This document shows positions 1-8,526 of a DNA stretch of 64,000 nt, piece by piece. The translations under genes were made by a program, and so were the position numbers. The notes under the pieces are model-generated. The model ran no database searches and was not told the origin of the DNA. It saw nothing but the letters and a program-made list of their open reading frames with translations. The stretch spans positions 16,499 through 80,498 of the IMG/VR virus record IMGVR_UViG_3300046170_000464; one strand, given 5' to 3'. The stretch's first letter is position 1; every line of letters starts with the position of its first letter. This DNA is from a virus.

Positions 1-462
1 CAAGATAAATTTATTCCTTTTGACAACTACCGTCGCTGGAATTTAAGTGGTGTCACCCCAGATGTTTGGGGACCAATCGGATACAACTGCGGTTTTAAAT
101 TCCGTCCGGCTGAGTCCGGTGTGATTGGTTTTACAACACTAGGTAACCCATACGGTGGTTTTATGATCATGGATCAAGAAGACTCTGAAGAGTACATTCG
201 CTCAGACAGCAGTCACCCTGTAAAAAGTCACGCAAAAATTGGTTTAAGAAACTGGCCGATTGCCGATCGATCATCAATGGGTTTGGCTTTTGAAAAACTG
301 CTCCCAGGGCAAGAACATCGCCGAGCTATTCCTCTGATAAACGAAAATGGAAAAATTAAAATCCCTGAGTGCGCCTTAGTTCAGCACTTGGATAATAAGT
401 ACTCCTCTGCACTTTTAAAAAACTCTCCTATGATCGACACAGACACAATGTTTACATACTGA
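1..462 (+). CDS. Partial hypothetical protein (5' end outside window)
   Basis: The frame is open from base 1 (Q-D-K-F-I-P-F-D-N-Y) to TGA at 460-462, so the true start lies upstream of the window. At least 153 residues are visible. The internal GTG at 121 is probably not the start, because the residues before it (YRRWNLSGVTPDVWGP) look protein-like. I recognise no family; it does not show the terminase nuclease motifs one might expect upstream of a portal cluster. The next gene starts 2 nt after its stop, so the two are probably co-transcribed. Confidence 0.7.
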   Translation, partial: QDKFIPFDNYRRWNLSGVTPDVWGPIGYNCGFKFRPAESGVIGFTTLGNPYGGFMIMDQEDSEEYIRSDSSHPVKSHAKIGLRNWPIADRSSMGLAFEKLLPGQEHRRAIPLINENGKIKIPECALVQHLDNKYSSALLKNSPMIDTDTMFTY

Positions 463-463
463 C

Positions 464-754
464 ATGTTCTCTTACTCCGATGACACCATCACCCTGGGAG
501 GTATCGAGTTTGACATGGCTATGCCGAGTATTTTTCCCGGCAGCACTGTGGACCACCCCAGTCACTACAACCAAGGTGATGTCGAGTGCATTGACGCAAT
601 GCTTGCTGCAGCTGGAAAAGATGCTGTACAAAACTTTTGTCACCTCTCTTGCATGAAGTATCTCTGGCGCTTTCAACACAAGAACGGAGTTGAAGATTTA
701 AAAAAAGCTGATTGGTACTTAAAAAAGCTTATTGAGCTGAATAAGTTAGACTGA
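464..754 (+). CDS. DUF3310 family protein (T7 gp1.7-like nucleotide kinase domain)
   Basis: A 96-residue protein. From residue 28 it carries the DUF3310 pattern: VDHPSHYNQGDVECIDAM, then F-C-x-L-x-x-x-KYLWRF-x-x-K, then LKKADWYLKKLIE at the C terminus. The domain is common in phages and is found in T7 gp1.7, a nucleotide kinase; kinase activity here is inference. ATG 464 follows the previous stop by one base. A later ATG at 515 would remove only a non-conserved leader. Confidence 0.85.
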   Translation: MFSYSDDTITLGGIEFDMAMPSIFPGSTVDHPSHYNQGDVECIDAMLAAAGKDAVQNFCHLSCMKYLWRFQHKNGVEDLKKADWYLKKLIELNKLD

Positions 755-770
755 CAGAAAGAATTCACAA

Positions 771-1058
771 ATGGACATCCGCGCTTTCGGATCTGTATAC
801 GGGCAGACGCCCATACTGCCTTACGCAAGTGGGTTTGTTTGGGTGCCTTCGGACGGTCAAAAAACTTTTCCTACCTGCCGTTCTCTATTCGTCGAATCTA
901 AAAGTACTCCTGGGACAGATGACGTTTATGTACGTCTAAACGACATGGGAGAAAATCAATTTATACATATTGAAAATGTTGATGGCAATATCGAGTTGCC
1001 TTTTGGGGCAGTTACACTAAGCGGAGGTTCTGTGAACGGCGTAGTCGTCCTTTACTAA
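771..1058 (+). CDS. Hypothetical small beta-rich protein
   Basis: A 95-residue protein, ATG at 771, 16 nt after the DUF3310 gene. It is rich in beta-forming residues (SGFVWVPSDGQKTFPTCRSL; VTLSGGSVNGVVVLY at the C terminus) and has no membrane segment. Position ahead of the portal and composition suggest a minor virion protein, but no family is recognised. Confidence 0.65.
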   Translation: MDIRAFGSVYGQTPILPYASGFVWVPSDGQKTFPTCRSLFVESKSTPGTDDVYVRLNDMGENQFIHIENVDGNIELPFGAVTLSGGSVNGVVVLY

Positions 1059-1065
1059 TAGGACT

Positions 1066-1632
1066 ATGAATTTATTTAAGTGGACTGCATTAGGAGTCGG
1101 TAGTGTTGTTGCTGTAGCACACATTGGTGTGTTGGGGCACATTATCAAAGCAACGAAAGCTCCACAAGCTCCAGTTATAAATTTTCCCAGAGGAGATTAT
1201 TCTTCTTACAAAGTCAAAGCAGATAAAGAAGGTTATACAGTCGAATACAAAGCAAACGATCCTACTGTTCTTGAGTCACAAAAATCTTTATCGCTAGATA
1301 AGGAAAAGAAAGGATTTTTCGGTGGTGGTAGTGAAAATCGTCACGAGTGGCGCAAAGACCAGTTCACTATGGACGGCACTAGGAACCTAGGAGGTGTCGT
1401 AGCAGATGGTGAGGGAAAGTCTGCAAAAGACATAGAGTGCATCGTGGCGGACGCTGGAGCACGGTCACAAGGTGCAATGGCCGGAACTAGTATTGCTGCT
1501 GGTGTTGGTGTTCCTGCTGTTATCGGTATCCCGTATGTTGGGTGGCTAGCTGCTGGATGGGTTTCACTATTAGGCGGAAAATTAGGTTCTGCTGCTGGAT
1601 CTACCGTTGGTAGCATAGTTAATGACTGCTAA
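1066..1632 (+). CDS. Membrane protein with C-terminal glycine zipper
   Basis: A 188-residue protein. An N-terminal hydrophobic helix covers about residues 7-28, followed by a charged soluble middle. A long C-terminal hydrophobic stretch (about 136-185) is full of small residues (GVPAVIGIPYVGWLAAGW, then LLGGKLGSAAGSTVGSIV), the glycine-zipper pattern of pore-like or membrane-penetrating proteins. It could be a DNA-ejection or membrane-spanning virion protein. The function is not recognised; the membrane topology is what can be seen. Confidence 0.65.
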   Translation: MNLFKWTALGVGSVVAVAHIGVLGHIIKATKAPQAPVINFPRGDYSSYKVKADKEGYTVEYKANDPTVLESQKSLSLDKEKKGFFGGGSENRHEWRKDQFTMDGTRNLGGVVADGEGKSAKDIECIVADAGARSQGAMAGTSIAAGVGVPAVIGIPYVGWLAAGWVSLLGGKLGSAAGSTVGSIVNDC

Positions 1633-1638
1633 ATAAAG

Positions 1639-1932
1639 ATGAGTTTTACTGGTTACTCCGATATTTTTGCTGATCGTTACGGACGGTCTATTGCCGCCGC
1701 TGATAATCAAAGGCGTCGGGATCAAGAATCCACACAGCAATTCGCTGGGCAAGTTCAGTCAGACTTGAATCAAGAAGCCGGTGGCCCTGTTCCTCCAACA
1801 ATGCCGGACGATGGGAGTAACCCGCAGTTTGATACTGGTATGGACGAGGAAGTAAACGAAAACGTAGAACGCACTAAAAATTACTTACTGGAAGTATCTA
1901 AGAAACGCTTGAATCAAGTAGCAGACGTCTAA
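1639..1932 (+). CDS. Hypothetical hydrophilic protein
   Basis: A 97-residue protein starting at ATG 1639, 6 nt after the glycine-zipper gene. It begins MSFTGYSDIFADRYGRSIAA, continues with a Q/R-rich stretch, a P/D/G-rich linker and a C-terminal amphipathic helix. No family recognised. Position in the operon suggests a virion-associated role. Confidence 0.6.
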   Translation: MSFTGYSDIFADRYGRSIAAADNQRRRDQESTQQFAGQVQSDLNQEAGGPVPPTMPDDGSNPQFDTGMDEEVNENVERTKNYLLEVSKKRLNQVADV

Positions 1933-1969
1933 GACTGAGGTAGCATATTGCTACTCGAATCGTTCTTCT

Positions 1970-2782
1970 GTGCTGATCGATTGCTTTCCTTATTTCAATG
2001 AAAAGGAGCTATTAGAACTTCGTATCAAAACTCTCTACGATCATGTAGATGGCTTCTTGATAACAGATGCTAATTATACGCACAGAGGGGAACCTAAAGA
2101 ATTTACTTGCGTTAATACTCTCAGAGAGCTCGGGATTCCCGAAGACAAAGTGCAAGTGCTCCACGTTGAGTTACCTACGTACGAAGAAGCACCAGACCCC
2201 TGGGTCAGAGAAAGAGGACAGAGAGACGCTTTAAGTGTTGGTTTATTTCAGCTGCCAGGAGATACTTTTTTTATATGCTCCGATTGTGACGAAATAGCAA
2301 ATCCGGAAAAGCTAGAAGAGGTAAAACAAGCTGTTCTAGATAACCCTGATAAGACAGTTCGTTTGAGTATGTCTATGCACTACGGACGAGCTGACCGACA
2401 GCTTCAATCACCACAAGAAGAAAAATTCGATTGGCGCTGTGGGGTAGTTAGTACGGTTGATGGTCTAAGGGAATTCGGAACTCTTTCTTCGTTACGAGCC
2501 ACTACGAACAATTATTACGTAGGTGAACGTGATGCAGGGTGGCATTTTAGCTGGATGGGTGATGCAGATAAACGACGAACTAAGTTACGCTCCATCGCTG
2601 AGTATTACATCTGGGATAAACCTGAAGTACAGGAGTTGTGTGACGAATTCAAACCTGAAGAAGGCAACACAGACATGCTTGGTCGTCAGGATCATTTGTT
2701 GACTTCGTATCCAGTGGATAAACTTCCTGAAGGTGCCCTTAGAATAGAAAGAGTTAGAAAATACCTTTTACCTGATGGCTGA
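1970..2782 (+). CDS. Glycosyltransferase family 17 protein
   Basis: A 270-residue protein with a GTG start at 1970. The N terminus (MLIDCFPYFNEKELLELRIKT, then VDGFLITDANYTHRGEPK) is the hallmark of family 17 glycosyltransferases (beta-1,4-N-acetylglucosaminyltransferase type). An acidic SDCDE cluster near residues 104-108 fits a nucleotide-sugar/metal site. The length covers the whole domain. It probably transfers a sugar to a phage or host component; substrate unknown. Its end overlaps the next small gene by 8 nt, so it is part of the virion operon. Confidence 0.85.
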   Translation: MLIDCFPYFNEKELLELRIKTLYDHVDGFLITDANYTHRGEPKEFTCVNTLRELGIPEDKVQVLHVELPTYEEAPDPWVRERGQRDALSVGLFQLPGDTFFICSDCDEIANPEKLEEVKQAVLDNPDKTVRLSMSMHYGRADRQLQSPQEEKFDWRCGVVSTVDGLREFGTLSSLRATTNNYYVGERDAGWHFSWMGDADKRRTKLRSIAEYYIWDKPEVQELCDEFKPEEGNTDMLGRQDHLLTSYPVDKLPEGALRIERVRKYLLPDG

Positions 2783-2918
2783 CAAAATGCCTGCGGAGGT
2801 TTTGGCTAAGTTCCAAAAGGATCGCGACGAAAAAAAGGCTCCTAGTGGTGACGAGGTTAAGATGGAAAAACAGAAACGGGCTAAAGAAAAAGCTCGTTCC
2901 TTCAAAGAAAAGAAGTAA
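2775..2918 (+). CDS. Small lysine-rich protein
   Basis: A 47-residue protein, ATG 2775 to TAA 2918. The start overlaps the end of the glycosyltransferase gene by 8 nt, typical of translational coupling, and the stop is 8 nt before the portal ATG. It is highly charged (AKFQKDRDEKKAPSG, ending KARSFKEKK). No domain recognised; DNA or capsid binding is a guess from charge. Confidence 0.6.
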   Translation: MADKMPAEVLAKFQKDRDEKKAPSGDEVKMEKQKRAKEKARSFKEKK

Positions 2919-2926
2919 TTTTTTAA

Positions 2927-5146
2927 ATGGCAGCCTCACTTGACACGCGGAATAAGTTCGAGGAGATCTTAGAGGCTGCTCGGACTCAAGGTCGACAGAA
3001 CCAAGCTGCAACCATGGTGGTGCTGAGCCACTTGCAGCAGATGACCCTCTTGATGATTAAAAAGGGGATCTCTTTTTACTGCGACCAAGACACTCTAAAA
3101 AGCAGAACAAGATTTCTGCACGATGTGATCGAGTTAAATCGGCTTGATATTCGTTTTCCAGCGATTATCCGAAACTTCCTAATTGATGGTTGTGGCCTGT
3201 TTTACTTCCGCCCAGATCAAAAACTTAAATATCAAATCTATTTCTTTAACAAAAATCAATATCGGGTCTTTCACGATCTGAATGGTCAAATTGAAGAAGT
3301 CGTAATTATTTACGATTACAAAGTAAAGAACGCCACCCTTGGTCTACCGAGCGATGTCTACGGACAAAACAAACGGTATGTTCGACTTTCGATTACAGCT
3401 GAGACAATCAGCGAAGTTGAGTCTGACTCAGAACTAAGTTTCGAAGTAGAACCAGGCCCAGGTATCAACGGCACTAAAGTTCGCGCAAATTCTCTTGGTT
3501 TTGTGCCCGCTGTTGAATGCTTAAACAAACCTAACGCCAGCGGCACAGAAGGAGAAGGTGATTTTGATCCGTTTATGGAGCAAATTGTGCTTCATAACGA
3601 GATGATCACCAACATCTCAAAGAATATTGAATTTTTTGGTAACCCTACTCTGATCTCCAGCCGACCACGGTCTGACCTGGTCGAAGCTGCTGATGCCGGA
3701 AGTGCTTTCCGTCCCACAATCAGTTCTCAAAGTGGGTTTGCTGGGAGAGATTCTCCTTCAACACGCGTTAGTGAACCATTCGGTTCAGCGATGGGAGGTG
3801 GCCTTCGTGTGCCTCGCATCATCGCTAACGTCGAACCTTCAGATCGTGTCGGCTACATGACGCCTGACCCGATTAGCGGTGACATGAACCGTTATGTTCT
3901 GTTGCTGAGAGAAGAAATCCGTACCGCTCTTGGCGGTGTGGACGAAATTTCAATCTCGGCAGGCGCAACTGCGACAGAAATTAAAGGTTTGATGGGTCGT
4001 GCCCAAGCCACGGCTCTTCGAAAAAACAAAAGTTTCCTTACTTACGGTTTTTGTCGTCTCTTAGAGATGATGATTTACCACCAGGAAATGATCTTCCGTG
4101 AGTCGTTTATTGCGGCCTCAGGATTAAAGGAACCTAAAGAACCAACTGAATTAACCGAAGACTCAACTGAAAAATATCAGAAAGCTTTACGTCGTTTTGA
4201 CATGAAGCTCGACGAAGAAATTAAAAAAGCCTTAGAGAAAAACAAAGTTCCTCGCGGCGTTATTGGTTTACCAGAAGATGGAGACCGTAGCGTTTCATAT
4301 CGCTTTATGGGCGATGTGTACGAAGATACGGCCTTTGACTTACAGCAAAAGTCAATCGTTGTAAGGAACATGCAAGAGGTTGGTGTTAATAGTGTTGAAG
4401 CTATTAAGTACCTATTCCCGGATAAGACTGAAGCCGAACGTGCCGAAATGTTGAAAGGATTCCCTTTCAGAATGGTTGGACAAACACAGTCGGCAATGCA
4501 GCAATTCCTGGTATTATTAAATCAGATGTATCAGTCTCCGCATCCTCTTGCGCCTGATCAACCCCTTGCGGCTGATCCTAGACTGAATATCACACCGCTC
4601 CTTTACAGGACGTTTGATCACCTTGCGGAAGAATTAACTTACTCGGGTAGCTATGAGCCAGCAGATCCAAGCTTCGACCCCGAGCCCGGTGTCCCCGGCG
4701 GCAGCCCCGGCGGTATACAACGACCAGGGCTCAACAACCGCCTTCCCGCAGTGGGTGGCACAAACGTCTACCCCGGCGGTAGCTTCGGTGCCTACAGCCC
4801 AAGCGCCACAGCAGGTGGCACCGGTTTCGGACCCTTCTATCAACGCCCCGTCCAGCCCGTCAACGTCGCAATCCTCCCCGAGCAACCCTTGGGAAGCAGC
4901 GATGGGGTCCCTGGAACGAGTGTTGGGCCAGATTCCATCCCCCAACCAGGCAGCACCATCACAGACCCTGGAAACACTGCAGGGTACAACACAGCTGAGT
5001 CAGCCTTCACAGGTCCAGCCTTGGGCCTACCAGCAGCAGGCTCCGCAGACATTGCCTACCAGCGCCTCACCGACCCAAACTTCCTCGCAGGCTTCTACGG
5101 AAACCAGCAACGGGGAACTCAGCGCCGCAAGCGTCGAGGTAATTAA
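2927..5146 (+). CDS. Portal protein with long Pro/Gly-rich C-terminal tail
   Basis: A 739-residue protein. About the first 570 residues read as a phage portal: helical N terminus, mixed alpha/beta core with IYFFNKNQYRVFHDLNGQ and VVIIYDYKV, then YVLLLREEIRTALGGVDEIS, typical of portal stem regions. It sits between small genes and the capsid genes. From about residue 575 the protein becomes a Pro/Gly/Ala-rich tail ending in a basic RRKRRGN. That tail is encoded by DNA also read in the +1 frame by the next gene (4653-5146). Third codon positions in the tail are mostly C, which supports this frame being translated. Confidence 0.85.
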   Translation: MAASLDTRNKFEEILEAARTQGRQNQAATMVVLSHLQQMTLLMIKKGISFYCDQDTLKSRTRFLHDVIELNRLDIRFPAIIRNFLIDGCGLFYFRPDQKLKYQIYFFNKNQYRVFHDLNGQIEEVVIIYDYKVKNATLGLPSDVYGQNKRYVRLSITAETISEVESDSELSFEVEPGPGINGTKVRANSLGFVPAVECLNKPNASGTEGEGDFDPFMEQIVLHNEMITNISKNIEFFGNPTLISSRPRSDLVEAADAGSAFRPTISSQSGFAGRDSPSTRVSEPFGSAMGGGLRVPRIIANVEPSDRVGYMTPDPISGDMNRYVLLLREEIRTALGGVDEISISAGATATEIKGLMGRAQATALRKNKSFLTYGFCRLLEMMIYHQEMIFRESFIAASGLKEPKEPTELTEDSTEKYQKALRRFDMKLDEEIKKALEKNKVPRGVIGLPEDGDRSVSYRFMGDVYEDTAFDLQQKSIVVRNMQEVGVNSVEAIKYLFPDKTEAERAEMLKGFPFRMVGQTQSAMQQFLVLLNQMYQSPHPLAPDQPLAADPRLNITPLLYRTFDHLAEELTYSGSYEPADPSFDPEPGVPGGSPGGIQRPGLNNRLPAVGGTNVYPGGSFGAYSPSATAGGTGFGPFYQRPVQPVNVAILPEQPLGSSDGVPGTSVGPDSIPQPGSTITDPGNTAGYNTAESAFTGPALGLPAAGSADIAYQRLTDPNFLAGFYGNQQRGTQRRKRRGN

Positions 5147-5564
5147 ACAGTTTGGTGTTGAAGCTCCTGGAATTCTGAATTCTTATGCTTGCGCTTTGGA
5201 GGACATGCTCCTTCAGCAGGCACAAAAGACCGATCAAATCACCGAAAGAGCCGGTGGTATGGAGCAAATCCTTACCAACCCTGATTTCTTGGCTGATTAC
5301 ACTGATCGTTTCTTTACTGAAGTGGTTCCTGTTGACATCGATAGCGATGTTCAAACTCAGGCTCCTCAGCAGTATCAGCAGAACTACGACATGCCTGCTC
5401 CTCCGGCTGCAACTGCCGGTCAACAGCAAGCTGCTCAACCACAGCAGCAGTGGGATGCCTTCGGCGACGCTATGAATCGTTCACCTGAGAACGCATGGCG
5501 TCATCTCGCACATATGAGCCCTGAAGCTCTGCGTTCTAAGCTCCTCTTTATGGAAGCTTCTTGA
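4653..5564 (+). CDS. Putative scaffolding protein, overlapping portal 3' end
   Basis: A 303-residue protein from ATG 4653; an in-frame stop at 4635-4637 means it cannot start earlier. The first ~165 residues are P/S/Q/T-rich low complexity overlapping the portal gene. The rest (from VEVIKQFGVEAPGILNSYA) is helical and Q-rich, ending WDAFGDAMNRSPENAWRHLA. Low-complexity plus helical content between portal and capsid genes fits a scaffolding protein; no sequence family recognised. ATG 4902, preceded by GGGAAG, is an alternative start giving 220 residues and a 245-nt overlap. Confidence 0.65.
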   Translation: MSQQIQASTPSPVSPAAAPAVYNDQGSTTAFPQWVAQTSTPAVASVPTAQAPQQVAPVSDPSINAPSSPSTSQSSPSNPWEAAMGSLERVLGQIPSPNQAAPSQTLETLQGTTQLSQPSQVQPWAYQQQAPQTLPTSASPTQTSSQASTETSNGELSAASVEVIKQFGVEAPGILNSYACALEDMLLQQAQKTDQITERAGGMEQILTNPDFLADYTDRFFTEVVPVDIDSDVQTQAPQQYQQNYDMPAPPAATAGQQQAAQPQQQWDAFGDAMNRSPENAWRHLAHMSPEALRSKLLFMEAS

Positions 5565-5624
5565 CTTAAACCTTAAACCCTGTAACTTTATTAAGTGGAA
5601 GGGTTTAGGGGGCTCTGCCCAGGG

Positions 5625-5653
5625 AAAGACTCCTCGAAAGGGGGGTCTTTTTT
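5625..5653 (+). terminator. Rho-independent terminator after scaffold gene
   Basis: The hairpin pairs AAGACTCC with GGGGTCTT (one G-T wobble) around a short loop, then runs into six T. It lies 60 nt downstream of the scaffold stop and would end the portal-scaffold transcript. Confidence 0.75.
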
Positions 5654-5682
5654 CTGCTATCTTGATAAAAAAGAAGCTAATT

Positions 5683-5817
5683 ATGAAGTCTTTACAAGCT
5701 AGTGGTCGAGATAAAAGCAAAGGGAAGGAGAAAAAACCTCGTGTAGGAGCATCCCCAGGCCCAGCCAAACAAACTGCGGCTGAACAAGAGGTATTTGACG
5801 AAAATGTTCAACTCTGA
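5683..5817 (+). CDS. Small basic protein
   Basis: A 44-residue reading frame, ATG 5683 to TGA 5817, just downstream of the terminator. It is K/R/G/P-rich in the middle (GRDKSKGKEKKPRVGASPG) with an acidic C terminus. Similar small charged genes sit between virion genes elsewhere in the window. No family recognised; moderate confidence that it is real. Confidence 0.45.
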   Translation: MKSLQASGRDKSKGKEKKPRVGASPGPAKQTAAEQEVFDENVQL

Positions 5818-5847
5818 TTCTCTTTAGTCACTATTTTTGTCAGATTT

Positions 5848-6108
5848 ATGTTGCGTAGTCTTTTTTCGCTAGTTCTTGCCGCTGTCTTGTGGGTTCAAGT
5901 GCCTCAATGGGAAGCCGACTGGTCAAGATGCGCTGTTGATGTACCCGATGTCAGCTGTCATTGGTACGTAGTCGCACCAGATAACACTTTTGGCAAAGGT
6001 TTTGACTGGGCAACAGCACCGTGGTTTGATGTCAACGGCCTGCAAGACGTAAGCAAGTTAAAAAACACGATGCAAGTAATCCATCAAGAATCTTTGTCGG
6101 TTAGCTGA
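5848..6108 (+). CDS. Hypothetical secreted protein
   Basis: An 86-residue protein. It begins with a signal-like segment (MLRSLFSLVLAAVLWVQVP), followed by a Trp/Cys-containing domain (WEADWSRC, VSCHWYVV, FDWATAPWFDVNGL). Two cysteines could form a disulfide in the periplasm. Its 3' end overlaps the convergent minus-strand membrane gene by 25 nt. Function not recognised. Confidence 0.65.
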   Translation: MLRSLFSLVLAAVLWVQVPQWEADWSRCAVDVPDVSCHWYVVAPDNTFGKGFDWATAPWFDVNGLQDVSKLKNTMQVIHQESLSVS

Positions 6109-6419
6109 AGATCTTTACTTGTTTTTTCTTTAATTTTGTGGAGCACCGTAACTTCAAGGGTATTTAGTATTTTTATACCGGCGTAACCACCTACAAAAGC
6201 CACTGCAACGGCTTCTGTTTTACTTAATTTCATTCGCTCAGCTATCGCAGGGCTGACAAAAGTCGCAAGTAACCAGCCGACAGATAATGCTCTTAAAAAA
6301 TGTGTTATGAACTCGCGTTTACTTCGTGGGTTGACTAAAGCTTCAGTCACGGTGCCTGCAATAGAGCTACCTGCTAGACCAGCATCAACTGCCATCATAG
6401 ATGCAACTTTCTCTAGCAT
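6084..6419 (-). CDS. Small membrane protein, holin candidate
   Basis: A 111-residue protein on the minus strand inside a plus-strand cluster. It has an N-terminal Ala/Gly-rich region and two predicted membrane helices (about SVGWLLATFVSPAIA and AVAVAFVGGYAGIKIL), with a charged C-terminal tail (HKIKEKTSKDLQLTDKDS). Size, two helices and charged tail are holin-like; the family is not recognised by sequence. It overlaps the convergent gene by 25 nt. Confidence 0.6.
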   Translation of the reverse strand: MLEKVASMMAVDAGLAGSSIAGTVTEALVNPRSKREFITHFLRALSVGWLLATFVSPAIAERMKLSKTEAVAVAFVGGYAGIKILNTLEVTVLHKIKEKTSKDLQLTDKDS

Positions 6420-6485
6420 CTGACTATTAAGTATTAGTGCTATATGAATCTTAATCAGACTTAGAGTATAAAAAAAGCTCGGTAA

Positions 6486-7313
6486 ATGACTTTTGCTGCT
6501 CTTACAAACTGGAAATACGACAAATCGTTATATCACAACATCCAGTCAGGACCTCAGCGAACTGGATCTAACTTAAATCTCACAGATACTTACTTACTTA
6601 CGTCAAGTGGGTACGTTTACGCAAGTGGGCAACAACAAACCTTTGTCGCTTTGCACGATCAAGGAGCAAACTTTGGAATAGTCACTCCTGGGCCACCAAA
6701 TAGTTCTGGTTACTTCACTACTGACTGGAGAGCTGTGCCCACGGCTGTGTCAGGCTACTGGACCGATTATCAAAACACTTATCCTCATTCATCGGGACTT
6801 TTAACTGTTTACAACGGATTTAGACGTCAAGGTTTAATTAATACTGCTAACAGCACTGTACAAACTGCTTTTGGGCCTGAACCTGGTCTAAAAGACATTG
6901 GACCTTACATTTCCTACGGAAGAAACCTTCCAGATAATCAATTTTATGGTCCGTTTGAGACACCTGAAGGAAATACAGCAGCGCAAGGTAGTACAGGTGG
7001 ACCTGTCGCTTACCCTCTCTCGCAATTCCCTCTTTTAACTAACCCGACACAAGGCGTAACCGGATCTAGGGCTGATTGGGTTTATAACACTCCTGTGTAC
7101 TGCAAGGTGTGGACAGAATCGACGACGTCAAGAGTTCCTCCAGGCGAAACAGCTGACAATACGAATCCAATCGTAAGAGGTAGTTATAGAGGTAGATCTT
7201 CTCGGTATGTTCCAAATTACGGTGGAATCTATGGAGTACTAGGAGAAGGTGTTAGAGGCATGATCCGCACCTTTAGTTCTACAGTTAATAGTTCTAACCA
7301 AAAAGGTATTTAA
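6486..7313 (+). CDS. Hypothetical virion protein
   Basis: A 275-residue protein with ATG at 6486. It is rich in Gly, Ser, Thr, Tyr and Asn (SSGYVYASGQQQTFVALHDQ; SRYVPNYGGIYGVLGEGVRG near the C terminus) with no membrane segment, the composition of beta-structured phage structural proteins. It lies between scaffold and major capsid genes. No family recognised. Confidence 0.65.
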   Translation: MTFAALTNWKYDKSLYHNIQSGPQRTGSNLNLTDTYLLTSSGYVYASGQQQTFVALHDQGANFGIVTPGPPNSSGYFTTDWRAVPTAVSGYWTDYQNTYPHSSGLLTVYNGFRRQGLINTANSTVQTAFGPEPGLKDIGPYISYGRNLPDNQFYGPFETPEGNTAAQGSTGGPVAYPLSQFPLLTNPTQGVTGSRADWVYNTPVYCKVWTESTTSRVPPGETADNTNPIVRGSYRGRSSRYVPNYGGIYGVLGEGVRGMIRTFSSTVNSSNQKGI

Positions 7314-7395
7314 CGCTAAAAACGAGACGTCAGCTATGTAGACATAGTTGATAAAAGGCTAAGATTATTTTGTAGTTTCTTGTGGACACTTATCG

Positions 7396-8511
7396 ATGTT
7401 TATCGATAATGATTTCCCCAAGATTCTTGGTGCGGAACTGTATCGTCCCCATCCTGCTTATATCGTTGAAATGGCTGCCGAACCGGTGGTCGTTCATGAT
7501 TTTTCTAAGCAGCCTGGTCAGACTGTTCAGCTCGATCGTTATCGTTTCTTCGGTAACCCAGGCTCCAAGGAATCTCGGGAACGTACTGCAGAGCAGACCA
7601 TTGGTACTGCTAACAGCCGTAACATCGTCAAGGACAAAGTCCTGGTGACTCTTAAGGAGTACACCGGACCTGCGGACCCTAACGATCCAACTCAGCCTTC
7701 TACTTTCAAGATTGCTCGGGAAACCCTTATCACTGCGCAGCGACTGCTGCTTGATACAGGCAACCTGACCACCTTCCATCAGTCAATCGGCAGTCTGACC
7801 CTGCTCGATGACTATCGTCGGTGGCGCGATCGGGTGTTCATTAATGAACTCCTTAAAGCTGTTTCTAAGGGACAAAGTTCTGATTCCCAGGGTGGTTATT
7901 ACTTCCCAGGTGATCTAGCAACTGGTGCCCTTACCTACACCAACGCCGAACAAGCTAAGTTCGACGTCAAGGACGACCTCCTCCGTGTGGTCAAGTCCCT
8001 CCGTAAGCGCAACACGCCGACCTACCAGGACGGTTTCTATCGCTGCGTTTGCGATCCTACATTCCTGATGCACCTGCGTCAGAACTCTGACTTCCGTGAG
8101 GTCGCTCGTTACCCAGGTAACGGACAGATCAACCCGCTGATGTCGGCTATGCAGCCGAACGCCAGCATCTACATGGGTCAGGGCTTCGGCCAAGCTACGT
8201 TTGTGGCTGGCGAACCGATCATGCCAACTGGCTTCGTCTTTGAAGGCGTGCGATTCTTCGAATCCACCAACATGCCTTCCCAGACCCAGAGTGCAACGAT
8301 CGCAGGTGCGACTGCAGATACCAAGGCTGCCATCGGCATGTTCTTCGGTCCTCAGTCTGTTGGTGTGGGCATCGGCGGTAACAACGCTCAGGTGCTTCTC
8401 AACAACAATGACGACTTCAGCCGTTTCATCATGATGATTTGGAGCCTCTATGCAGGTTTCGAACTTCTGAACGCTGATTTCGCCACAATTGCTTACTCCT
8501 TTGACGCCTGA
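7396..8511 (+). CDS. Major capsid protein
   Basis: A 371-residue protein, ATG 7396. Position after portal and scaffold, size, and a GC-richer codon choice than neighbouring genes (typical of the most highly expressed gene) mark it as the coat protein. The N-terminal region (AYIVEMAAEPVVVHDFSKQP, then GQTVQLDRYRFFG) resembles HK97-fold capsids of the N4 gp56 type; that assignment is from memory of the pattern. The C terminus reads FIMMIWSLYAGFELLNADFA. No strong ribosome site is visible. An antisense open frame opposite it is a shadow. Confidence 0.8.
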   Translation: MFIDNDFPKILGAELYRPHPAYIVEMAAEPVVVHDFSKQPGQTVQLDRYRFFGNPGSKESRERTAEQTIGTANSRNIVKDKVLVTLKEYTGPADPNDPTQPSTFKIARETLITAQRLLLDTGNLTTFHQSIGSLTLLDDYRRWRDRVFINELLKAVSKGQSSDSQGGYYFPGDLATGALTYTNAEQAKFDVKDDLLRVVKSLRKRNTPTYQDGFYRCVCDPTFLMHLRQNSDFREVARYPGNGQINPLMSAMQPNASIYMGQGFGQATFVAGEPIMPTGFVFEGVRFFESTNMPSQTQSATIAGATADTKAAIGMFFGPQSVGVGIGGNNAQVLLNNNDDFSRFIMMIWSLYAGFELLNADFATIAYSFDA

Positions 8512-8526
8512 GGAGGAAATTAAACA

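Noticed and set aside
4634-5438. Minus-strand open frames opposite the portal-scaffold overlap
   Set aside because: Low-complexity antisense of GC-rich codons; no starts with ribosome sites.
7390-7779. 129-codon open frame antisense to the capsid gene
   Set aside because: No ribosome site; it lies wholly within the capsid gene, and its sequence follows from capsid codon bias.
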